Below, in pieces: positions 59,213-64,000 of a stretch of 64,000 bases of DNA. Where the stretch lies: NCBI GenBank assembly GCA_031372145.1, contig JANMKR010000176.1:1-64000 (forward strand), given 5' to 3'. Origin of the DNA: CALMEC01 sp031372145 (GTDB taxonomy: Bacteria; Actinomycetota; Thermoleophilia; Miltoncostaeales; Miltoncostaeaceae). Within the stretch, counting starts at the first letter, position 1. Each line of letters opens with the position of its first letter. A model generated the notes under the pieces. The model made no database searches, was not told where the DNA came from, and saw only the letters and a list, made by a program, of their open reading frames with translations. Made by a program: the position numbers and the translations under genes.

Positions 59213-60489
59213 TCTGCTGCTCCTTCGCACGTGATTCTCGCCGCCCGCACCTCGGCGGATCGGCGGTGATTGGCAAACCCCTCGGCATCAGCGATGGCTG
59301 CGAGGTAGGGCGTCAGTCTGGTCACGGCGGCGTCCGGAAGCGCGACGACCGACATGCGACGCATGAAGGTGGCCGCCGACACCCCCGATGCGAAACGTGC
59401 AGCACCACCAGTCGGGAGGATGTGGTTCGAGCCGGCGACGTAGTCGCCGAACGCGGTTCCACCGTTCGCCCCGACGAACACGGCACCTGCCTGGCGCACG
59501 TCATCGGCCAGACGCACGGCATCGGCGACCTGCAGTTGCAGGTGTTCCGGTGCGAATGCCTCTGCGAAGCGCAGCGCCGAATCCATGCTCGGGCAATCGA
59601 TGAGCGTCACCGTGCCCGGGGTCTCACTCTCGGCGAGCACACCGGCGACGGCGCTGACGAGCGCCCGGTCCGGGCTCGCAAGGATCGCGGGTGAATCCGG
59701 GCCATGTTCCGCCTGTCCCAGCAGGTCTGCGGCGATTTCGACCGGGTCGGCGTCACCGTCGGCGACGACGACAAGCTCGCTCGGACCGGCGATCGCGTCG
59801 ATCCCCACCGAACCGAACACCTGGCGCTTGGCCTCCTGCACCCATGCGCTGCCGGGACCTGCGATGACCGACACGGCGCCGATCGTCTGCGTGCCGAACG
59901 CGAGCGCCGCAATCGATCCCGGGCCTCCCACGGCATACACCTCGTCCAACTCGAGGAGCCCGGCCGTGCCCAGGATGACGCCGTGCGCCACCCCATCCGT
60001 GGTGGGCGGCGTCACCACCGCGATGCGACCGACCCCCGCGACCTGTGCGGGGACTGCAGCCATGATCAGGCTGGATGGATACGCGGCGCGCCCGCCCGGC
60101 ACGTACACACCGGCGGCAACGACCGGCAACTGACGAACCGTGATTTGTTGCCCGAGCGGCAACGCCGCCGAGACGTCGGCTGGTCGCGTCGCCTGGGCCA
60201 GCGCACGGACCTGCGCGGCCGCGACCAGGATCGCCTCCCGCAACGCGGGGTCGAGGTCGGCGACGGCACGCGCAATCGCATCCTGCGGCACGCGGATCTG
60301 GTCGTGCGTAAAGCCGGCACAGTCGAAACGCCGGGTCAGCTCCACGAGCGCGTCGTCACCATGGGCCCGGACGTCGGCGATGATCTCGGCAACGCGCTCG
60401 GCAATGGCGGCATCCGGCGGGGGCGGCGCCAGCGCACCGGCAAGCCGCTGCGCGCCGTCGGGCTCCAGCGTGACACGACGAACGTTCAT
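59209..60489 (-). CDS. hisD: Histidinol dehydrogenase
   Basis: This is a 426-aa zinc enzyme catalysing the last two oxidations to histidine. VPGGRAAYPSSLIMAAVPAQVAGV (in pieces), VYAVGGPGSIAALAFGTQTI, IAGPSELVVVADGDADP, QAEHGPDSPAIL and NHILPTGGAARFASGVS are the substrate, NAD and zinc sites. It overlaps hisG by 4 nt. Confidence 0.95.
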   Translation of the reverse strand: MNVRRVTLEPDGAQRLAGALAPPPPDAAIAERVAEIIADVRAHGDDALVELTRRFDCAGFTHDQIRVPQDAIARAVADLDPALREAILVAAAQVRALAQATRPADVSAALPLGQQITVRQLPVVAAGVYVPGGRAAYPSSLIMAAVPAQVAGVGRIAVVTPPTTDGVAHGVILGTAGLLELDEVYAVGGPGSIAALAFGTQTIGAVSVIAGPGSAWVQEAKRQVFGSVGIDAIAGPSELVVVADGDADPVEIAADLLGQAEHGPDSPAILASPDRALVSAVAGVLAESETPGTVTLIDCPSMDSALRFAEAFAPEHLQLQVADAVRLADDVRQAGAVFVGANGGTAFGDYVAGSNHILPTGGAARFASGVSAATFMRRMSVVALPDAAVTRLTPYLAAIADAEGFANHRRSAEVRAARITCEGAAE

Positions 60490-61112
60490 TCCAGGCCCTG
60501 CTCAAGTCGCGCGATCAGGGTGTCGACGCTACCGGCCAGAATCTTGTGGCTGACGCGGTTCGCGATGAGCCGCGCCGATGCGTCGAGGATCGTCTCCCGT
60601 TCGACCAGGCCGTTCTCAACCAGGGTGCGACCGGTGGCCGTCAGATCGACGATGCCGTGCGCAAGGCCGACGAGCGGCGCAACCTCGACCGAGCCGTTGA
60701 CTTTGACGACGTCAACCGCGCGTCCGGTTGCCGCAAAGTGGCGGCGCGCGATCGCCGGGTATTTCGTCGCGACGCGCACCGCGCCCAGGTGCGCCAGGGC
60801 GCCCGGCGTGGGGTCCTCGCCGGCGAGCGTCGCGTAGACCATTCGGCAGTGACCGAAGTCCAGGTCCAGGAGTTCGTAGACGTCCGGCGCCGACTCCCGC
60901 AACACGTCCTTTCCCACGATGCCCAGGTCGGCGGCGCCCGCCTGGACGTAGGTCGGCACGTCGCTCGGTCGCGTCGTGATGTACCGCGTGCCGTCGGGCG
61001 CGTCGACGACCAACCGCCGTCCGGCGTCCTCCAGAGGCGACACATCCAGGCCCGCGGCACGCAGACGCGCGACCGATCCTGCGAACAAGGCGCCCAGTGG
61101 GACGCAGATCAC
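60486..61112 (-). CDS. hisG: ATP phosphoribosyltransferase, short form
   Basis: This 208-aa HisG lacks the C-terminal regulatory domain, so it needs HisZ. It starts at GTG 61112, overlapping the hisZ stop. VPLGALFAGSVARLRAAG replaces the usual basic start. DVPTYVQAGAADLGIVGKDVL and the PRPP-binding loop with DLTATGRTLVENGL are conserved. It is the first committed step of histidine synthesis and the feedback point through HisZ. Confidence 0.94.
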   Translation of the reverse strand: MICVPLGALFAGSVARLRAAGLDVSPLEDAGRRLVVDAPDGTRYITTRPSDVPTYVQAGAADLGIVGKDVLRESAPDVYELLDLDFGHCRMVYATLAGEDPTPGALAHLGAVRVATKYPAIARRHFAATGRAVDVVKVNGSVEVAPLVGLAHGIVDLTATGRTLVENGLVERETILDASARLIANRVSHKILAGSVDTLIARLEQGLE

Positions 61113-62368
61113 GAGCGCAGCGATCGCAGTCCCTCCATGAGGTTGGCGCACGTCACCGTGCGGCTGTCGGTCCTGTCGGCGATCGTGAATCCCGCGTCGA
61201 CGCGACGAGCGACATAGCGCCACCCTTCCGCGGCGGCCAACGCGTCGGCGACCCCTGGGTGATCGGACACGCCGACGACGACCACCCCTGCGGAGCGCAG
61301 CGCCCGTGCCGCGGCGACGTCGATCTCGATCCCGCCTGCCAGCACGACCCCGTCGATGAACTGGGCCCGCCCGTTTCGCGCGGCGATGGCCTCGTGCACG
61401 CGATCCAGCAGCACTGCGGCCCCGACCGCGGGGCGCGCCATGCCGAATCGACCGATCAGGCCGTCGTAGCGACCACCGACCGCCACGGGACGCCCCACGC
61501 CGGGGGCATAGGCCTCGACGACGATGCCCGAGTAGTAGCCCCAGTCGCGCAACACACCGAGATCCGTCATGACGTAGTCGGCGGTCCCGTGTGCCTCGAG
61601 CAGGTCGAGGGTCGTCAGCAGCGTCTCGCATTGCGGTGCGGCCGCGGGGACGGCCACCGCCAACGCGCGCAACACGTCGCTGCCACCGCGCACGGTCGGA
61701 AGCTCCGCCACCAGGCGGCGTGCATCGTCATCGAGCGTGAGGGATGCTGCGATGCGCCTCCAGGCCACCAGGTTGCGTGCACGGACCGCGTGCTGCAGCC
61801 GTGTCTGGTCGGATTCGGAGACGCCGACTCCGTCCAGCACCGCGCGTGTCAGCGACACGTCCCCGAGCGCCACCTTCAGATCATCGATGCCGAGCGCCGT
61901 CAGCGCTCCGACGAGCAGCGACACGACTTCGGCGTCGGCGGCGGGCCCCGACAGTCCGACAAGCTCGATCCCGGCCTGACGTTCCTCGAGCCGCTCTGCC
62001 CGTCCCGATGGCGGCGGGCGCAGACACTCGGCGATATAGGACACGCGCAACGGACCGGGGTGGTCGCCAAGCCTGCCCGCGACGAGCCGCGCGACGGGAA
62101 TGGTCAGATCCGGACGCACCACGAGTACCTGCCCGTGGTCGTCGAACAACCGAAATGCCCGACCCAGGCCACCCTCTTGCGCGCGGTCCATGACGCCGGC
62201 GAATTCCAAAAGCGGTGTTCGCACCTCGCGGTAGCCGAAGCCGGCAAACGTGGCGCGCAGTGACGCTTCGATCGCCGCCAGCTCAGCCGACTCGATCGGC
62301 AACACGTCACGTGCGCCGTCGGGCAGTGGAGCGGAATCGACCAGCTCGTTTTCGGACGGCCCGGTCAA
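61109..62368 (-). CDS. hisZ: ATP phosphoribosyltransferase regulatory subunit
   Basis: This 419-aa protein is a paralogue of histidyl-tRNA synthetase. LPDGARDVLPIESAELAAIE and REVRTPLLEFAGVMD correspond to motif 1, LVVRPDLTIPVARLVAGRL and RVSYIAECLRPPPSGRAERLEERQAGIELVG (in pieces) to motif 2, and YYSGIVVEAYAPGVGRPVAVGGRYDGLIGRFG (in pieces) to motif 3. The anticodon-binding domain is degenerate. Next to a short hisG it is HisZ rather than HisS; it overlaps both murA and hisG by 4 nt. Confidence 0.92.
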   Translation of the reverse strand: MTGPSENELVDSAPLPDGARDVLPIESAELAAIEASLRATFAGFGYREVRTPLLEFAGVMDRAQEGGLGRAFRLFDDHGQVLVVRPDLTIPVARLVAGRLGDHPGPLRVSYIAECLRPPPSGRAERLEERQAGIELVGLSGPAADAEVVSLLVGALTALGIDDLKVALGDVSLTRAVLDGVGVSESDQTRLQHAVRARNLVAWRRIAASLTLDDDARRLVAELPTVRGGSDVLRALAVAVPAAAPQCETLLTTLDLLEAHGTADYVMTDLGVLRDWGYYSGIVVEAYAPGVGRPVAVGGRYDGLIGRFGMARPAVGAAVLLDRVHEAIAARNGRAQFIDGVVLAGGIEIDVAAARALRSAGVVVVGVSDHPGVADALAAAEGWRYVARRVDAGFTIADRTDSRTVTCANLMEGLRSLRS

Positions 62369-63648
62369 TCCGGCACCCGCTCGATCGTCGCGCCCAGATC
62401 GCGCAGGCGTTCGTCAATCCGCTCATAGCCGCGATCGATCTGCCCGATGTTGCCGATCGTGCTGATGCCCTTGGCACACAACGATGCGATCAGCATCGCC
62501 ATCCCGGCCCGGATGTCTGGACTCTCCAGGCGCGCGCCGTGCAGCTGCGCCGGACCGCTGACAACGGCACGGTGCGGGTCGCACAAGACGATGCGCGCAC
62601 CCATGGCGACCAGCTTGTCCACGAAGAACAGGCGGTTCTCGAACATCTTCTCGAAGATCATCACCGTTCCGTGCGCCTGCGTCGCGACTGCCGTGGCGAT
62701 GCTGGTCAGGTCCGCTGGGAACGCCGGCCAGATCCCATCGTCGATCTTGGGGATGGCGTCCCCTTCGTCCGCCTCGACCCGGAGGACCTGGTCAGGAGGC
62801 ACTCGGAGCGTATCGCCGTTCATCTCGACGCGGATGCCGAGGCGTGCGAACGTCACGTTGATCATGCGCAGATCCGAGGCCCGGACGTCGGTGATCGTGA
62901 TGTCCGAACCCGTGACCGCGGCGAGCCCGATGAACGACGCGACCTCGATGTAGTCGGACGGAATACGGAACCGGCCACCGTGCAGCCGCTCCACACCCCG
63001 GATGCGGAGCACGTTGGTGCCGATGCCGTCGATTTGAGCGCCCAGTTGCTCCAGGAACCGTGCAGTGTCCTGCACATGCGGCTCGCAGGCCGCGTTCAAG
63101 ATCGTGGTCTCGCCCGACGCCAGGGCGGCCGCCATCAGCGCATTCTCGGTGGCGGTCACCGACGCCTCGTCAAGGAAGATCTCGGCTCCGTGCAGACCGG
63201 TGTGGCGCATCGCAAAATCACGGTCCGACTCGATCTGCGCTCCGAGCGCCTTGAACGCCAACAGGTGCGTGTCGATCCGTCGGCGACCGATGAAGTCGCC
63301 ACCGGGCAGCGGCAAGTCCACCGTTCCACAGCGTGCGAGCAACGGGCCCGCGATCAGGAACGACGCGCGGATACGCGCGGACAGGTCGGGGTTGAGGGAC
63401 GTCGTCCGGATGTCACTGGCGGTGAGCGACAACACGTGTGGCCCGAGCTCCCGAATGCTCACCCCCAGGTCGTCGAGCAGCGCGAGCATGGAGTGCACGT
63501 CCCGGATGTCCGGCACGTTCTCGAGGATCACCTCTTCGTCGGTCAGCAGGCACGCCGCAAGGATCGGCAAGGCAGCGTTCTTGTTGCCGCTGGGCGTGAC
63601 TGTTCCGGACAGCGGTTTGCCGCCCTCGATGACGAAGCGCTCGGACAC
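62365..63648 (-). CDS. murA: UDP-N-acetylglucosamine 1-carboxyvinyltransferase, Asp-type active site
   Basis: This 427-aa enzyme starts peptidoglycan precursor synthesis. GNKNAALPILAACLLTDEEV and the loop LPLPGGDFIGRRRIDTHL are typical. Residue 118 is Asp where E. coli has Cys115, as in mycobacterial MurA (Asp117). The change is known to prevent covalent inhibition by fosfomycin. GAEIFLDEASVTATENALMAAALASGET and the C-terminal DRGYERIDERLRDLGATIERV (in pieces) complete the fold. It leads the overlapping his gene chain. Confidence 0.94.
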   Translation of the reverse strand: MSERFVIEGGKPLSGTVTPSGNKNAALPILAACLLTDEEVILENVPDIRDVHSMLALLDDLGVSIRELGPHVLSLTASDIRTTSLNPDLSARIRASFLIAGPLLARCGTVDLPLPGGDFIGRRRIDTHLLAFKALGAQIESDRDFAMRHTGLHGAEIFLDEASVTATENALMAAALASGETTILNAACEPHVQDTARFLEQLGAQIDGIGTNVLRIRGVERLHGGRFRIPSDYIEVASFIGLAAVTGSDITITDVRASDLRMINVTFARLGIRVEMNGDTLRVPPDQVLRVEADEGDAIPKIDDGIWPAFPADLTSIATAVATQAHGTVMIFEKMFENRLFFVDKLVAMGARIVLCDPHRAVVSGPAQLHGARLESPDIRAGMAMLIASLCAKGISTIGNIGQIDRGYERIDERLRDLGATIERVPD

Positions 63649-63662
63649 CGTCCGTGACGGTA

Positions 63663-64000
63663 TCAGCCGCTCAGGTCGTCGAGCGCGGCCGCAAGGCGCT
63701 GGAGGTCATCTTCGTCGGTGAAGAAGCCGGCAGAGAGCCGAAGCGCGCGCGGCTGGGCACCCAGCGACGCACGATGCCGCGCGCCTCCAACGGCCGCTGC
63801 GACTTCCACATCGACACCGTCAAGCGTGAAATGTGCTCCGAGCAGGCACGAGCATCTCGGACAGGAATCCCAGCTCCAGCCTGCGCGCATCCGGGTGCGG
63901 CGTCACGAAACCGTCCAGCCATGGTTGGTGCCCGAGCATCCGCCACCGAACATCAGATTCACGCGCTCCAAAAACGCCCGTGACACTCGCCCAACCCGCG
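63663..64000 (-). pseudogene. Frame-broken C-terminal remains of a class V aminotransferase (cysteine-desulfurase fold)
   Basis: The last coding frame ends RLSAGFFTDEDDLQRLAAAL and TGA at 63663-63665, the characteristic C-terminus of class V aminotransferases. Upstream, HFTLDGVDVEVAAA is in that same frame, but the segment between reads best in another frame (LEARGIVRRWVPSRA). Further upstream, PWLDGFVTPHPDARRLELGF lies in a third frame and stops at 63824-63826. Two or three indels would be needed to restore one protein. Sequence error and real decay cannot be separated here, and the gene continues beyond the window. Confidence 0.4.

Noticed and set aside
61109..62368. Histidyl-tRNA synthetase (hisS)
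   Set aside because: The adjacent HisG is the short form that requires HisZ, the anticodon domain is degenerate and the gene is embedded in the his operon.

Overview
The window is GC-rich (roughly two thirds G+C) and densely packed, with many 4-nt start/stop overlaps. It carries actinobacterial gene families: SepF, a GarA-like FHA protein beside a MerR-type FtsR regulator, an RsiG-like c-di-GMP anti-sigma homologue, a short HisG with HisZ, and MurA with Asp in place of the catalytic Cys. Together with the large Ig-like secreted protein and the membrane-extended sigma factor, this best fits a deep-branching actinobacterium such as Thermoleophilia/Solirubrobacterales. That placement is inference; no rRNA is present.

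Left part (1-10.8 kb): a truncated LysM wall protein; a FrnE/DsbA-like oxidoreductase whose reading frame has a TGA exactly at the first active-site Cys; a CopC-CopD copper protein; an IclR regulator divergent from an amidohydrolase / MIP18-like Fe-S assembly protein / zinc alcohol dehydrogenase operon; and the conserved ATP-grasp / alpha-E / transglutaminase operon, whose last gene is frameshifted. 10.8-31.4 kb: a CxxC zinc-ribbon miniprotein, a 1006-aa secreted Ig-like protein, a sigma factor with a membrane tail, an acetyltransferase and a glycosyltransferase, a gamma-synthase-type PLP enzyme, ahcY, a secreted glycoside hydrolase, an overlapping permease/PLP decarboxylase/arginase operon, APS reductase, an aldehyde dehydrogenase, a divergent FtsH-like protease with a membrane partner, and ferritin.

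31.4-43.7 kb: beta-CASP nuclease / small membrane protein / apt; ftsR / garA-like / rsiG-like; pgsA-like synthase next to tRNA-Pro(GGG); an OsmC-family gene that also has an in-frame TGA exactly at its catalytic Cys; and proS-ispG-rseP-dxr. 43.7-55.5 kb: rpsB-tsf-pyrH-frr-uppS-cdsA, rluD-lspA-DUF167-yggT, proC, sepF, yggS, pgeF, a CCA-adding-type enzyme, and ridA. 55.5-63.7 kb: a nine-gene chain murA-hisZ-hisG-hisD-hisB-hisH-hisA-hisF-threonine-dehydratase joined by consecutive 4-nt overlaps. The right end holds frame-broken remains of a class V aminotransferase.

The main discovery is a pair of unannotated selenoprotein genes, FrnE-like with a UxxC motif and OsmC-like with Sec68. Each has a hairpin correctly placed after the UGA. 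Next in interest are two families of short palindromic, CTAG-bounded mobile elements whose ends supply the stop codons of proC and uppS, and a dispersed hairpin repeat present in three copies.
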